A stretch of 64,000 nucleotides of DNA from Litorivita pollutaquae (GTDB lineage Bacteria > Pseudomonadota > Alphaproteobacteria > Rhodobacterales > Rhodobacteraceae): positions 414,660 through 478,659 of the forward strand of contig NZ_KZ826481.1 in assembly GCF_003205515.1 (NCBI RefSeq). Direction: 5' to 3'. The position numbers and the translations under genes are program-made. The first letter of the stretch is position 1; each line of letters starts with the position of its first letter. Below are positions 1-9,706 of the stretch, one piece after another. Below the pieces are notes generated by a model. The model was not told the DNA's origin, made no database searches, and saw nothing but the letters and a program-made list of their open reading frames with translations.

Positions 1-577
1 TGCCGCCGAGGCCAAATACGCCCGCAATGGCAAACCCGCAGAGATTTGGGCCAAGATGAATTCTTTGGTCGATCCCGAAGTGATTGATGCGCTTTACGCC
101 GCCTCGCAAGCGGGGGTAAAGATCAGCCTCGTGATCCGCGGGATTTGCGGGCTGCGCCCCGGGATCAAAGGATTGTCCGAAAACATCCGCGTGAAATCCA
201 TCATCGGCCGATATCTGGAACATTCGCGCATCGTCTGTTTTGGCAATGGCCACGGATTGCCGCATAAAAAGGCCCGGGTGTTTATTTCATCTGCCGATTG
301 GATGGGACGCAACTTGAACCGCCGCGTCGAGACATTGGTAGAGATCAAAAATGACACGGTCAAAGCCCAGATCACCGAACAGGTCATGGCGGCAAATCTT
401 GCCGATGTGGCGCAAAGCTGGGTGATGCGGCCCGACGGGCATTTCGACCGCGCCGAAATGGTCGAGGGAACATTCGCCTTCAACTGCCACCGCTTCTTTA
501 TGGAGAACCCGTCGCTTTCCGGGCGCGGGTCGGCGGGGGCCGCAGATGTGCCAAAACTCACCCACGCGATTGATTGA
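1..577 (+). CDS. ppk1: Polyphosphate kinase 1, C-terminal part (5' end outside window)
   Basis: This is the last 191 codons of a gene that begins before the window; the reading frame is open from base 2. Polyphosphate kinase 1 reversibly transfers the terminal phosphate of ATP onto polyphosphate in the cytoplasm. The visible part is the C-terminal catalytic region of this roughly 700-residue family, shown by [17 protein letters not shown] near the start and [14 protein letters not shown] about 100 residues before the end. The stop is TGA at 575-577. The next gene on the same strand is the exopolyphosphatase, so synthesis and breakdown of polyphosphate sit together, as in many Proteobacteria. 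The N-terminal and autophosphorylated-histidine regions cannot be judged here. Confidence 0.93.
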   Translation, partial: AAEAKYARNGKPAEIWAKMNSLVDPEVIDALYAASQAGVKISLVIRGICGLRPGIKGLSENIRVKSIIGRYLEHSRIVCFGNGHGLPHKKARVFISSADWMGRNLNRRVETLVEIKNDTVKAQITEQVMAANLADVAQSWVMRPDGHFDRAEMVEGTFAFNCHRFFMENPSLSGRGSAGAADVPKLTHAID

Positions 578-709
578 TCTGTCGGCGGCGGCTTTGCCCT
601 TGGCCTTGCAGCCCCGACAAAACCCCGGTGCCCTTGCGATTGACGCCCCCGCAGAGGAGCGACATAAAGGGACCGAGGCGATCCAGAGCCAAACCGATGA
701 GGTGTGTCA

Positions 710-2269
710 TTGACCGCAAATTCCATCCCTGCTGCGGAGCAATCAGAAGCACGGTTCGGGAGACCGATATTTGATGACCCTTCGGCCCGCGCCCTACGCC
801 GTGTCGGGGTTCTGGATGTGGGGTCAAACTCGGTGCGCTTGGTGGTTTTTGACGGCGCGGCGCGCTCGCCTGCGTATTTTTACAACGAAAAAATCATGTG
901 CGGTCTGGGGCGCGGCTTGTCCGAAACCGGGCGCTTGAACCCCGAAGGCCGCGCCCGCGCCCTCAAGGCCATCGCACGGTTTCAGCTTCTGGCGCAAAGT
1001 ATGGGCACCGGCCCCCTCACCACCGCCGCCACCGCCGCCGTGCGCGAAGCCGAGGACGGGCTCGAATTTCGCGATGAGGTTGCGCGCGAAACCGGCGTCA
1101 AAATCTGGATTATCGACGGCGAAGAAGAGGCACGATTGTCCGCGCAAGGGGTATTGCTGGGCTGGCCCGGCTCCTATGGGCTTGTCTGCGACATTGGCGG
1201 CTCCTCGATGGAATTGGCCGAAATCGCGGGCGGACGCGTCGGGAAACGCGTGACCTCGCCGCTTGGACCGTTGAAGTTATCCGATGTAAAAGGCGGCAAA
1301 AAAGGCCGCAAGGCCCATATAAAAAACGTTCTGGAGGGGCTCGCCAATCGGCTTGGTCCGCAAGAGGACCGGCTTTTTCTGGTCGGGGGATCATGGCGGG
1401 CAATTGCGCGCATTGACATGGAGCGACGTGGCTATGCGCTGCATGTGCTGCATGAATACCGGATGACGGCACGGTCGGTGCGCGCCACAGCCGAATATAT
1501 TGCCCAAAGTGATCTGGACGAGTTGCGCGGGCGCTGCGGCGTATCTTCGGCGCGGATGGCCTTGGTGCCCTTGGCCATCGAAGTGCTCAAGGAGGTGGTG
1601 AAAACCTTCCGGCCCCGCGACATAGCGATTTCTTCCTACGGCATCCGCGAGGGGATGCTTTACGAACAAATGCCGCAAAAGCTGCGCGACCGGGATCCTT
1701 TGATCGAAGCCTGCCGGTTTGCCGAGGTCAAGGACGCCCGATTGCCCGGCTTTGGCAAAACCCTCTACCAATTCCTTTATCCGCTTTTCAAAGGCGCAAG
1801 TGCAGACCGCAAACGGCTGATCAAGGCGGCCTGTCTTTTGCATGATGTCAGTTGGCGCGCCCATCCCGATTACCGCGCCGAAACCTGTTTCGATTTGGCC
1901 ACGCGGGCCAACCTTGGCGGCATCAGCCATCAAGAACGGGTGTTCCTTGGCCTCGCATTGCTGCACCGGTATCGTAACAGCCGTCAGGGCACACGGTTCG
2001 AGGAAATGTATGATTTGCTTCCTGAAAAGGCGCAGAACGAGGCCGAAGTGGTCGGTAAGGCGCTGCGGTTCGCGGCGATGCTCTGGTTGGAAAAGGACCA
2101 CGAAATCGGAGAAATCCGCTATTTCCCGAAGAAAAAGCACCTTGAGCTGTTTTTGACGAAAGAGGCTCTGCCGTTGTTTGGCGAGGTGGCCGAAGCGCGG
2201 TTGAATTCGCTGGCATCGGCACTTGGGGCGCAAGCGCAAGTGCGGATCAAGAAAACACCGAAACCCTGA
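710..2269 (+). CDS. ppx: Exopolyphosphatase / guanosine pentaphosphate phosphatase (Ppx/GppA)
   Basis: A 519-residue Ppx/GppA phosphatase that removes terminal phosphate from polyphosphate or pppGpp. The ASKHA fold shows a first phosphate loop, DVGSNSVRLVVFD (about residue 36), the acidic DGEEEARLS segment (about 137), and a second phosphate loop, DIGGSSMEL (about 160). The C-terminal third is the HD-like helical domain (ACLLHDVSW). Start choice: a GTG at 704 is only one base from GAGG (699-702), whereas the in-frame TTG at 710 has 7-nt spacing, so TTG is preferred. It lies 132 bp after ppk1 and is probably co-expressed with it. Sequence alone does not separate Ppx from GppA activity. Confidence 0.9.
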   Translation: MTANSIPAAEQSEARFGRPIFDDPSARALRRVGVLDVGSNSVRLVVFDGAARSPAYFYNEKIMCGLGRGLSETGRLNPEGRARALKAIARFQLLAQSMGTGPLTTAATAAVREAEDGLEFRDEVARETGVKIWIIDGEEEARLSAQGVLLGWPGSYGLVCDIGGSSMELAEIAGGRVGKRVTSPLGPLKLSDVKGGKKGRKAHIKNVLEGLANRLGPQEDRLFLVGGSWRAIARIDMERRGYALHVLHEYRMTARSVRATAEYIAQSDLDELRGRCGVSSARMALVPLAIEVLKEVVKTFRPRDIAISSYGIREGMLYEQMPQKLRDRDPLIEACRFAEVKDARLPGFGKTLYQFLYPLFKGASADRKRLIKAACLLHDVSWRAHPDYRAETCFDLATRANLGGISHQERVFLGLALLHRYRNSRQGTRFEEMYDLLPEKAQNEAEVVGKALRFAAMLWLEKDHEIGEIRYFPKKKHLELFLTKEALPLFGEVAEARLNSLASALGAQAQVRIKKTPKP

Positions 2270-2276
2270 TCCGCGC

Positions 2277-3323
2277 TCACAGATCAATATCAAGCGTGAC
2301 AGGAAAATGATCCGATGCCGTGATCAGCGCATCGCGCAATTCCGGCACCGCCCAACATTTAGGGTCATCGAACGGGTGCCAAATCCGCCATTCCGGCGCG
2401 CGCGCCGCCAAATCCGGCGATACCATGATATAATCAAGCAATGCCTGCAGGTAAGATTTGGTCGTATCTATATAAAACCGCGCACTGGTTGGCGCCGCGC
2501 CCAACCGGCGCCGCAAGGCCATCCGCGCATGCGGGTCATAAAGGCAGGCGCTCTCGCCTGCTCCTGCGCTGTCTCCCATGACAATCTCGATTGAGGAACG
2601 CCCGAAGAGGTCTTCGTATTCGTCCAACCCCGGACCGTCATTGAGATCCCCAAGCAAGATAAGCGGTTCGCCGGCCTCCAGATGCCCGTTGATCCGGCGG
2701 CGCAGCCAGATCGCTTGCGCCAATTGCTTGCGCCGGTTTGCAATCGAAATCTGCATAACCTCATTGTCATTACGTGCGCCATGCGGGGCCTTGGATTTCA
2801 AATGCGCACCGATCATGCGAAAGGCAAATCCGTCTTTGGTTTGCATCGCCAATTCCAGTGGAGGTTTGGAAAACCGTACCACATCTTCGTCCGCGTCGAT
2901 ATCCAGATCGATATGGAACGCCCCATCAAAGCGCGGCGCGATATCCGGCACATCGCCGCCGCGCACGCCGGTTGGCGCGCTGATCGGATCATGGCGCGCC
3001 GTCAACTTATCGGGATCATAGAGCAACGCGATCTCTTGCTGTGTATCGTTTTCAAACCCCATAACCGCCTGACGGGCGCGCAGATCAAAGCGCGCGGCAA
3101 AGTTTTCAAGCGCGGACACTGTGGAACGTTTGCCGTTTTGATCCGGTGCCTCAATCACCATCACCGCATCCGCGTCCAAAGCGGTAAAGACAATGCCAAG
3201 CGCGGTGATCTGGTCGATGCGGCGCACGTTATAGCGGCTTGACCATTTGTGATCTTCGATCAGGTTACCGGCGTCATCAAACAGCGCATTGAACCATTCG
3301 ATATTATAGGTGGCAATCCGCAT
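2277..3323 (-). CDS. Endonuclease/exonuclease/phosphatase family protein
   Basis: A 348-residue protein of the DNase I-like EEP fold, which hydrolyses phosphodiesters or phosphomonoesters with a divalent metal. Typical landmarks are the N-terminal RIATYNIEWFN (Asn and Glu metal/active-site strand), LGDLND (Asp and Asn) around the middle, and SDHFPVTLDI at the C-terminus, which holds the catalytic Asp-His pair. No signal peptide is visible. An upstream in-frame start exists, but MRIATYNIEWFN at 3323 fits the fold and its ATG overlaps the stop of the upstream gene (TGATG), indicating translational coupling. Substrate is unknown. Confidence 0.85.
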   Translation of the reverse strand: MRIATYNIEWFNALFDDAGNLIEDHKWSSRYNVRRIDQITALGIVFTALDADAVMVIEAPDQNGKRSTVSALENFAARFDLRARQAVMGFENDTQQEIALLYDPDKLTARHDPISAPTGVRGGDVPDIAPRFDGAFHIDLDIDADEDVVRFSKPPLELAMQTKDGFAFRMIGAHLKSKAPHGARNDNEVMQISIANRRKQLAQAIWLRRRINGHLEAGEPLILLGDLNDGPGLDEYEDLFGRSSIEIVMGDSAGAGESACLYDPHARMALRRRLGAAPTSARFYIDTTKSYLQALLDYIMVSPDLAARAPEWRIWHPFDDPKCWAVPELRDALITASDHFPVTLDIDL

Positions 3324-4018
3324 CACCCCTCCACAAGGCTGCCCTGGGCGGCGGAAATCTCGGCCCATGCCTGATTGATGTCCACCAAACGCCGCTCGGC
3401 CATTTTAACCGCTTCGGGCGGCACGCCGCGGGCTTGCAACCGGTCGGGATGGCTTTCGCGCACCGCGCGTCGCCATGCGGCGCGGACCTGTGGCATCGGC
3501 GCATCGACCGCAACCCCCAACACCGCATAGGGATCGGGAGGAGCGTCCTTGACAAATCGCGCGCGCAGGCTGCGAAAGCTGGGATCGGGAATGCCGAAAA
3601 TCTCGGCCACGCGGGCCAAAAATGCATCCTCTCCGGGGTGGTAATTGCCGTCAGCCATAGCGATGTGAAACAGCCCTTCCATCAAATCGCACAGGGTGCC
3701 GTCTTCTTGGGCAAACATGGTTTTGATCCGGCGGGCGTAGTCCTCAAACCCGGCCACGTCCTGCCGCGCAAGGTTGAAAACGCGGGCGGCGCCGGCTTCA
3801 TCTTCGGCGGTGATCTGGAAGACCTCGCGAAAGGCGGTCACCTCGTCACGGGTCACCTGCCCGTCGGCCTTGGCCATTTTGGCGCCCAAGGCGACGACCG
3901 CAATGGTGAAGCCGATCGAACGCTCCGGCGGGGTGCGCAGCCGGTCAAAGACGGCAGACAGGCCTTCCCCGCCCCGCAGGGCAGCCAATGCATCACTTAT
4001 ACGGGTCCAAATCGACAT
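3323..4018 (-). CDS. TerB-J-domain protein (cytosolic DjlA-like)
   Basis: A 231-residue protein with an N-terminal TerB/DjlA-type helical domain (about residues 25-145, acidic loops KADGQVTRDE and MADGNYHPGED) and a C-terminal J domain (about 160-231) with the diagnostic HPD in RESHPDRLQ. J domains stimulate Hsp70/DnaK ATPase. Unlike E. coli DjlA there is no N-terminal membrane helix, so it should be cytosolic. It is translationally coupled (TGATG) to the EEP nuclease/phosphatase downstream, suggesting a linked role that cannot be named from sequence. No clear Shine-Dalgarno is seen before the ATG. Confidence 0.85.
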   Translation of the reverse strand: MSIWTRISDALAALRGGEGLSAVFDRLRTPPERSIGFTIAVVALGAKMAKADGQVTRDEVTAFREVFQITAEDEAGAARVFNLARQDVAGFEDYARRIKTMFAQEDGTLCDLMEGLFHIAMADGNYHPGEDAFLARVAEIFGIPDPSFRSLRARFVKDAPPDPYAVLGVAVDAPMPQVRAAWRRAVRESHPDRLQARGVPPEAVKMAERRLVDINQAWAEISAAQGSLVEG

Positions 4019-4049
4019 GAGGGGATGATACAGTGCCCCCGCCGGGAAG

Positions 4050-4553
4050 TCAGCCGATGATCTTCTGCATCAGCACCAAATCGAGCCAACGATCGAATTT
4101 TCGTCCTGACTGCGGCAACCGCCCCACATGTTCAAAGCCGACCGCCGCATGGAAGGCCTGCGCGGCAACATTATCGCCGTCAATCGCCGCGACCATCGTA
4201 TGCGCCCCCGCCGCCGAAGCATGATCATTCACCGCCGCCATAAGCGCGCGCCCTGCCCCGCCGCCGCGGCCCTCGGGGGCGAGAATAATCGTATGCTCCA
4301 TCGCATGAAGATAGCCATTTCCGCTGCGAAATTGGTCATAACTGGCAAAGCCAATCACCGGAGATGCGGTTTCTGTCTCGCGTTCGGCGACGAAAAACTC
4401 CCGCCCCGCCGCACGGCGCTTTTCGATCAGATCCGCAACCATTTGCACGCTGCGCAACTCTGACGAGAAGGTGATTGTCGTGTCGCGGATCACCGGCCCC
4501 CAAATATCAACAATGCGCGGCAAATCGGCGGAAATGGCAGGGCGTATCAGCAT
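4050..4553 (-). CDS. GNAT acetyltransferase, phosphinothricin acetyltransferase-like
   Basis: A 167-residue GNAT enzyme. The acetyl-CoA loop is seen in APEGRGGGAGRALM. The C-terminal GFEHVGRLPQSGRKFDRWLDL matches the signature of the PAT/Bar and MddA type, which acetylate amino-acid analogues such as phosphinothricin or methionine sulfone/sulfoximine. The chosen start is MLIRPAIS; longer in-frame starts (ATG at 4601, TTG at 4616) add residues that do not look conserved. It is divergent from nhaA. The true substrate is not deducible. Confidence 0.82.
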   Translation of the reverse strand: MLIRPAISADLPRIVDIWGPVIRDTTITFSSELRSVQMVADLIEKRRAAGREFFVAERETETASPVIGFASYDQFRSGNGYLHAMEHTIILAPEGRGGGAGRALMAAVNDHASAAGAHTMVAAIDGDNVAAQAFHAAVGFEHVGRLPQSGRKFDRWLDLVLMQKIIG

Positions 4554-4695
4554 GAAGAGGTCTTTCAAACGGGCGCGATATGTCGCGACAAGAGAGTACA
4601 TGAGAAAACACTTCAATAACTGGTCCTTGCGGTATTGAAGCGCGGGCCATTGACCCCATCTTGAGTAGAATAAATTTCAAAAACAGGGAATGACA

Positions 4696-5892
4696 ATGCT
4701 GATACGCGCGATTGATCGCTTTTTTCGCCACGACGCTGCAGGTGGCGTGCTTTTGATGCTCTCGGCAGCTGCGGCTTTGATTGTCGCGAACTCGACTTTG
4801 CGCGGCACCTATGAGGGGGCGTTGGGCAGTTACCTCGCCCTGACCCTCAACGGGGAAGGCATTGAAAAACCACTTATTTTGTGGATCAATGACGGATTGA
4901 TGGCGATTTTCTTCTTCCTGATCGGGTTGGAATTAAAACGCGAAATTCTCGAAGGAAAGCTGAAGAACCCTGCGGATGTGGTTCTGCCCGGCATGGCCGC
5001 CGTCGGCGGGATGCTGGTGCCTGCGGGGATCTATGTGGTGATCAACTGGGGCAATGTGGCGACGATGGACGGATGGGCGATTCCGGCCGCGACCGATATT
5101 GCCTTTGCTTTGGGCATTCTGGCTTTGGTCGGTAAAGGCGTGCCAAGCTCTCTAAAGGTCTTCTTGTTGACGCTTGCGATTTTGGACGATCTGGGTGCGA
5201 TCGTGATTATCGCGCTGTTCTACACTGCCGAATTGAAAATTGATTACCTCTATCTCGCGCTCTTCCCTCTTGCAGGATTGATCTGGCTGAACTTCAAGGG
5301 CGCACACCGCGTTGCCCCTGCGATTATCTTGGGCATGATCATGTGGGCTTTTGTTCTCAAATCCGGCGTGCATGCGACATTGGCCGGGGTGGTCACGGCC
5401 TTTCTCATTCCGCTCAAAGACAAGTGGGGCAAATCGCCATTGCACGCGCTGGAGCATGCTTTGGAACCCTACGTGCTCTACCTCATCGTGCCGATTTTTG
5501 CCTTCGCCAATGCCGGCGTGGTTTTGGCCGGGCTGTCGTTTACCGATCTGCTCGCGCCCTTGCCGCTTGGCATCGCATTGGGGTTGATTGTGGGCAAGCA
5601 ATTGGGGGTTTTCGGTGTGACCTTTGCCATGGTGAAACTTGGATTGGCACGAATGCCAAGCGGTGCGACCTGGCTGCATATTTATGGCATCGCCTGTCTT
5701 GCCGGGATCGGGTTCACCATGTCGCTGTTCATCGGCTCGCTCAGCTTTGAATCGGCCGAATTGATGAACGATGTGCGTTTGGGTGTTTTGGCAGGTTCGA
5801 TCGTGTCGGGGCTCTTGGGCTTTGCGGTGTTGAAATACGCCGCCCGCCTGGACGAGCCTGAAGAACTGGCCGCCCCTGCGGTAAAGACCTAA
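4696..5892 (+). CDS. nhaA: Na+/H+ antiporter NhaA
   Basis: A 398-residue inner-membrane antiporter that expels Na+ in exchange for protons, important in salt and alkaline pH. The family signature ATDIAFALGILAL is followed by LAILDDLGA, whose adjacent aspartates (about 164-165) correspond to the ion-binding pair of E. coli NhaA. About twelve hydrophobic segments are visible. Two ATGs are possible: 4690 lies directly against AGGG, while 4696 has a 6-nt spacing to AGGGA (4685-4689), so 4696 is preferred. A strong inverted repeat follows the stop. Confidence 0.95.
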   Translation: MLIRAIDRFFRHDAAGGVLLMLSAAAALIVANSTLRGTYEGALGSYLALTLNGEGIEKPLILWINDGLMAIFFFLIGLELKREILEGKLKNPADVVLPGMAAVGGMLVPAGIYVVINWGNVATMDGWAIPAATDIAFALGILALVGKGVPSSLKVFLLTLAILDDLGAIVIIALFYTAELKIDYLYLALFPLAGLIWLNFKGAHRVAPAIILGMIMWAFVLKSGVHATLAGVVTAFLIPLKDKWGKSPLHALEHALEPYVLYLIVPIFAFANAGVVLAGLSFTDLLAPLPLGIALGLIVGKQLGVFGVTFAMVKLGLARMPSGATWLHIYGIACLAGIGFTMSLFIGSLSFESAELMNDVRLGVLAGSIVSGLLGFAVLKYAARLDEPEELAAPAVKT

Positions 5893-5898
5893 ACAAAG

Positions 5899-5939
5899 AT
5901 CAGCGTCTGCGCCCTGAAAAATCGGGGGCAGACGCTGAT
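5899..5939 (+). terminator. Inverted repeat after nhaA, probable intrinsic terminator
   Basis: The 12-bp perfect arms 5899-5910 (ATCAGCGTCTGC) and 5928-5939 lie 6 bp after the nhaA stop; the loop contains an additional short GCCC/GGGG pairing. The 3' side continues TTTAT, a short U-tract, so termination is likely but may not be complete. Confidence 0.6.
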
Positions 5940-6205
5940 TTATCTGCCCATGAGAATGCACCGTCCAAGGTAACGATCCGCCGATATCAGTGGCGCGTTT
6001 CGCGGTTCGCACACCAACATCGGGGACGCGCCTTACGTCCCCGTATTGCTCTTCGTCCTGTAGGCATATCGGATATGCCAGAAATCGCTAGGACCACCCA
6101 GGCATTGGCACGCGCGTTCGATTGCAACGCCGCACGCCAGACATGTACTCAATACGAGAGCGAGCGCGCGCTCCCCTTGCGGCGGGGATCGGTCTGTTCC
6201 CCCTA

Positions 6206-6346
6206 TCAGTGGTCGATGGTCGCCACCCCGAAAAACACATCGAGAAAACCTCCAAGGCCAATCAGAATGTTGGCCGGTTCCGTCAAAGACGGAGGTCCGA
6301 AACATTTCTCATACTTGCTGTTGCGTAGGGTAAAACGCCCGTGCAT
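6206..6346 (-). CDS. Doubtful 46-residue ORF with a hydrophobic C-terminal half
   Basis: An ATG-initiated ORF of 46 codons. The N-terminal half is basic and polar (MHGRFTLRNSKYEK). The C-terminal half is hydrophobic (ILIGLGGFLDVFFGVATI) and could be one short membrane helix, ending in DH. No Shine-Dalgarno is seen upstream. It lies just downstream of the mutase terminator, in a gap with no other gene. It may be a small membrane protein, the tail of a decayed gene, or chance. Listed only because the composition of the peptide is unusual. Confidence 0.2.
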   Translation of the reverse strand: MHGRFTLRNSKYEKCFGPPSLTEPANILIGLGGFLDVFFGVATIDH

Positions 6347-6382
6347 CGCCACATTGGCTTAAAACATACATTCATAAAAGCA

Positions 6383-6414
6383 GACGGCTACCGAGATTTC
6401 TCTCGATAGCCGTC
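6383..6414 (-). terminator. Intrinsic terminator of the methylmalonyl-CoA mutase gene
   Basis: The arms GACGGCTA (6383-6390) and TAGCCGTC (6407-6414) continue inward as CGAGA/TCTCG after one C/A mismatch, with a 4-nt TTTC loop. Read on the minus strand, the stem is followed by TGCTTTTATG. It lies 75 bp past the mutase stop. Confidence 0.7.
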
Positions 6415-6488
6415 GCAGTATCAACCCAACATCCGGAGCGCGCCGCGCTATTTCATCGGGCCTTTTCCAATTTCTTGCAGCACCGAGG

Positions 6489-8618
6489 TTAACCGCGCGC
6501 CGCGCGGATCAACCGCAAGATATCTTGCGCCGCTTCGGGAATATTGGTGCCGGGACCGAAGATCGCCTTCACGCCGACCTTTTTGAGGAAATCATAATCC
6601 TGCTGCGGGATCACGCCGCCACAGATCACCAAAATGTCACCTGCATCTTTGGCCTTCAACGCCTCGATCAATTGCGGTGCCAATGTCTTGTGCCCCGCCG
6701 CTTGGCTAGAGATGCCGATGACATGCACGTCGTTGTCCACCGCATCTTGCGCGGCCTCGTCCGGGGTTTGGAACAGGGGACCAACGTCAACGTCAAAGCC
6801 AATATCGGCAAAGGCCGTGGCGATCACCTTGGCGCCGCGGTCGTGACCGTCTTGGCCCATTTTCACCACCAGCATCCGCGGGCGGCGACCTTCGTCCTCG
6901 GCAAATTCCTCAACCGATTTCTGGATCGCGGCAAACCCTTCGTCGCCCTCATAGGCGGCGCCATAAACGCCCGCCAATGTTTTAACCTCGGCGCGGTGCC
7001 GGCCGAATGTTTTCTCCATTGCCATGCTGATTTCCCCCACGGATGCACGTGCGCGCGCGGCTTCCACCGCCGCTTCGAGAAGATTACCGCCCTCAACAGT
7101 GCGGCGGGTAAGCTCGTCCAAGGCTGCGGTGCAGGCCGCCTCGTCACGGGTGCTGCGCATGTTTTCCAGACGCGCCACCTGACTGACCCGCACGGCGGCA
7201 TTGTCGATATCGAGAATGTCGATCGGGTCTTCTTTGTCGAGACGGTATTTGTTGACCCCGACGATCACCTCGTCGCCACGGTCAATCATCGCCTGACGCA
7301 TGGCCGCGCTTTCCTCGATGCGCAATTTCGGCATGCCCGAGGCGACGGCTTTGGTCATGCCGCCCATTTCCTCGACCTCTTCGATCAAGGCCCATGCTTT
7401 TTCCGCCAATTCCGCCGTGAGGCTTTCGACATAGTAGGACCCCGCCAGCGGGTCGACCACATTGGTCACGCCGGTTTCCTCTTGCAAGATCAGCTGCGTG
7501 TTGCGGGCGATACGTGCCGAAAACTCGGTCGGCAAGGCAATCGCCTCGTCCAATGCGTTGGTGTGCAGGGATTGCGTGCCGCCCAAAGCCGCCGACATCG
7601 CCTCATAGGCGGTGCGCACGACGTTGTTATAGGGGTCTTGCTCTTGCAAGGAAACGCCCGAGGTCTGGCAGTGGGTGCGCAGCATTTTGCTGCGGTCGGA
7701 TTTTGCGCCAAACTCGGTCATGATCCGGTGCCACAACATCCGCGCCGCGCGCAGTTTTGCCGACTCCATGAAGAAATTCATGCCAATCGCAAAGAAGAAC
7801 GACAGACGGCCCGCGAATTTATCGACGTCCATGCCGGCATCAATGGCCGCGCGCACATATTCGCGCCCGTCTGCCAGCGTATAGGCCAATTCCTGCACGA
7901 GGTTCGCACCGGCCTCTTGCATGTGGTAGCCAGAGATCGAAATCGAATTGAATTTCGGCATCTCGTTCGACGTATATTCGATAATATCCGAAATGATCCG
8001 CATCGACGGTTCAGGCGGATAAATATAGGTGTTGCGCACCATGAATTCCTTCAGAATGTCATTCTGAATGGTGCCCGCCAGCAGGGATTTATCATGGCCC
8101 TGCTCCTCGCCCGCGACGATGAAACTCGCCAAAATGGGCACCACGGCACCGTTCATGGTCATTGAAACCGACACTTTGTCCAACGGGATACCGTCGAACA
8201 GCACCTTCATATCCTCGACCGAGTCAATCGCCACACCGGCCTTCCCGACATCGCCGACCACGCGGGGGTGGTCGCTGTCATATCCACGGTGGGTGGCCAG
8301 ATCGAAGGCCACCGAGACCCCCTGCTGACCGGCGGCGAGATTGCGGCGATAGAACGCGTTGGACTCTTCGGCAGTGGAAAACCCGGCGTATTGACGGATC
8401 GTCCAGGGGCGGCCGGCATACATCGTCGCCTTGACCCCGCGCGTAAACGGCGCGGCGCCGGGGATCGTGCCCAAATGCGGCAGATCCTTGATGTCCTCGT
8501 CGGTATAGAGCGGCTTGACCTCGATCCCCTCAAGGGTCTTCCAAGTCAGGTCCTCTACGCTTTTTCCGCGCAGTTCCTTTTCAGCGATTTCCCGCCATGC
8601 GTCGTTCTTCGATACCAT
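6489..8618 (-). CDS. scpA: Methylmalonyl-CoA mutase (adenosylcobalamin-dependent)
   Basis: A 709-residue single-chain mutase converting methylmalonyl-CoA to succinyl-CoA, the last step of propionyl-CoA assimilation. The N-terminal TIM-barrel catalytic domain (about 40-550) includes the CoA/active-site stretch [13 protein letters not shown]. The C-terminal B12-binding domain (about 580-709) has DGHDRG, whose histidine (about residue 592) is the lower cobalt ligand, followed by GISSQAAGH and CGGVIPQQD. It is homodimer-type (MutB/Sbm-like), with no small partner subunit nearby. The start has GAGG 8 nt upstream. The upstream reading frame overlaps its first 38 bases. An epimerase gene is not in this window. 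Confidence 0.95.
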   Translation of the reverse strand: MVSKNDAWREIAEKELRGKSVEDLTWKTLEGIEVKPLYTDEDIKDLPHLGTIPGAAPFTRGVKATMYAGRPWTIRQYAGFSTAEESNAFYRRNLAAGQQGVSVAFDLATHRGYDSDHPRVVGDVGKAGVAIDSVEDMKVLFDGIPLDKVSVSMTMNGAVVPILASFIVAGEEQGHDKSLLAGTIQNDILKEFMVRNTYIYPPEPSMRIISDIIEYTSNEMPKFNSISISGYHMQEAGANLVQELAYTLADGREYVRAAIDAGMDVDKFAGRLSFFFAIGMNFFMESAKLRAARMLWHRIMTEFGAKSDRSKMLRTHCQTSGVSLQEQDPYNNVVRTAYEAMSAALGGTQSLHTNALDEAIALPTEFSARIARNTQLILQEETGVTNVVDPLAGSYYVESLTAELAEKAWALIEEVEEMGGMTKAVASGMPKLRIEESAAMRQAMIDRGDEVIVGVNKYRLDKEDPIDILDIDNAAVRVSQVARLENMRSTRDEAACTAALDELTRRTVEGGNLLEAAVEAARARASVGEISMAMEKTFGRHRAEVKTLAGVYGAAYEGDEGFAAIQKSVEEFAEDEGRRPRMLVVKMGQDGHDRGAKVIATAFADIGFDVDVGPLFQTPDEAAQDAVDNDVHVIGISSQAAGHKTLAPQLIEALKAKDAGDILVICGGVIPQQDYDFLKKVGVKAIFGPGTNIPEAAQDILRLIRAARG

Positions 8619-9597
8619 AGGTTTGTCCTCTTATCGGCAGACCGTCTGGCGGTGTTATCCCCGCCATGTCCGGTCCGGTTTCCTCGGTCAATGTTGCCAG
8701 ACCATCCGCACCGGCACGCAGCCAGTACAGATCGTCCGCATAGGTTTCACGCAAAGCCGCCGTTTGGTTTGCGTCAAAAGGGGTCCAACGGCCATTGCCC
8801 TCGGGCAAAAGCGCCGGATCATCGCCGCGCTCGGCCAATGCGGCGCGCAGCGTGGGCAAATCGGGGCGGCGGTTCACCCATTCGCGCGAATGCAATAGCG
8901 GCGGCGTGATCTCGTGGTGGAGCATGTGGCCCAGTTTACGTTCCGGGCGACCCCCAAAGCTTTCATATGGCATCACGAGGATTTCGACACCCGGTGCCGC
9001 ATCGCGCAGATCGGTGATCACATCGCGCCAGCTGCGCGGTTGTGTCACCAGACGATCAAGCGCATCGACATCCGGCACATCATATCCACGTTCTACCGAA
9101 AATGCGATTTGAGAGGCCCAAAAACTTTCCCCGCTGCGGATCGACAGAGCAATGCGGTTCACCTGCCCGCCAAAGGCCTCGAGATAGCGCGCCATGCGGT
9201 CCCCGACATCAGGATAGAGTTTGGATTTTTGCAAGTTGCGACGGGGCGAGCCCAGAATATTCTCATCCGAGACAACCAAAGACGCGCATCCTGCCTTGGC
9301 ACAGATCGACGTCTGGGTTTGGATGCGGCCACGGGCAAGGCGAAACTGCCGTGCGGGCGGCACCGAGCTTGGCACCGGCATGATCCCGGAAAAGACCCCG
9401 CTGTTGCGGGTCCGGCGCGGACCCCAGAACCCAATTCCATCGCGGATCAAACGATGCGCGTTCTCGCGCATATAAATCTGAAAACTGGTCGACGCCGTTC
9501 TGTGCGCCCCGATATGCAAAATCACGTCCATAGCCATTCGCGCCTTTATCATGAGGGCCGCGACGGGCGACCAAGAGAGAACATTGGCTGTCATCAT
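8581..9597 (-). CDS. Sulfotransferase-like P-loop protein
   Basis: A protein of about 338 residues. Near the N-terminus, [16 protein letters not shown] has the shape of the 5'-phosphosulfate (PAPS) loop of sulfotransferases, and a later [12 protein letters not shown] resembles the second, 3'-phosphate segment. A sulfotransferase fold is therefore inferred, but the acceptor is unknown. Start: AGGAGG (9606-9611 on the plus strand) is 8 nt from the ATG at 9597. A later ATG at 9531 would give a protein beginning right at the P-loop strand. Its 3' end overlaps the mutase start by 38 bp, so the two are probably co-transcribed. No signal peptide is obvious. Confidence 0.65.
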   Translation of the reverse strand: MMTANVLSWSPVAALMIKARMAMDVILHIGAHRTASTSFQIYMRENAHRLIRDGIGFWGPRRTRNSGVFSGIMPVPSSVPPARQFRLARGRIQTQTSICAKAGCASLVVSDENILGSPRRNLQKSKLYPDVGDRMARYLEAFGGQVNRIALSIRSGESFWASQIAFSVERGYDVPDVDALDRLVTQPRSWRDVITDLRDAAPGVEILVMPYESFGGRPERKLGHMLHHEITPPLLHSREWVNRRPDLPTLRAALAERGDDPALLPEGNGRWTPFDANQTAALRETYADDLYWLRAGADGLATLTEETGPDMAGITPPDGLPIRGQTYGIEERRMAGNR

Positions 9598-9706
9598 CCC
9601 CGTCACCTCCTATGAAGCGCTTAATGTTAAAATTTTCGGATCTTGCCCCGCAAAGGCCTTATGCTTGAGCGATCCACGCCCTATATGTAGCGGGTGAGGA
9701 GAGCCT

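Larger units (their letters stand above)
5940..6488. other. Gene-poor interval between nhaA and the mutase gene
   Basis: About 550 bp without a convincing gene. It contains a second hairpin with 8-bp perfect arms CGGGGACG (6021-6028) and CGTCCCCG (6036-6043), a doubtful 46-codon ORF on the minus strand (listed separately), and the mutase terminator at 6383-6414. Frames are otherwise broken in all directions, and the composition of 6300-6420 is more AT-rich than the flanking genes. Confidence 0.5.

Noticed and set aside
8619-9706. A cobalamin riboswitch upstream of the B12-dependent mutase
   Set aside because: The mutase start overlaps another gene, and no B12-box-like conserved stretch was seen upstream.
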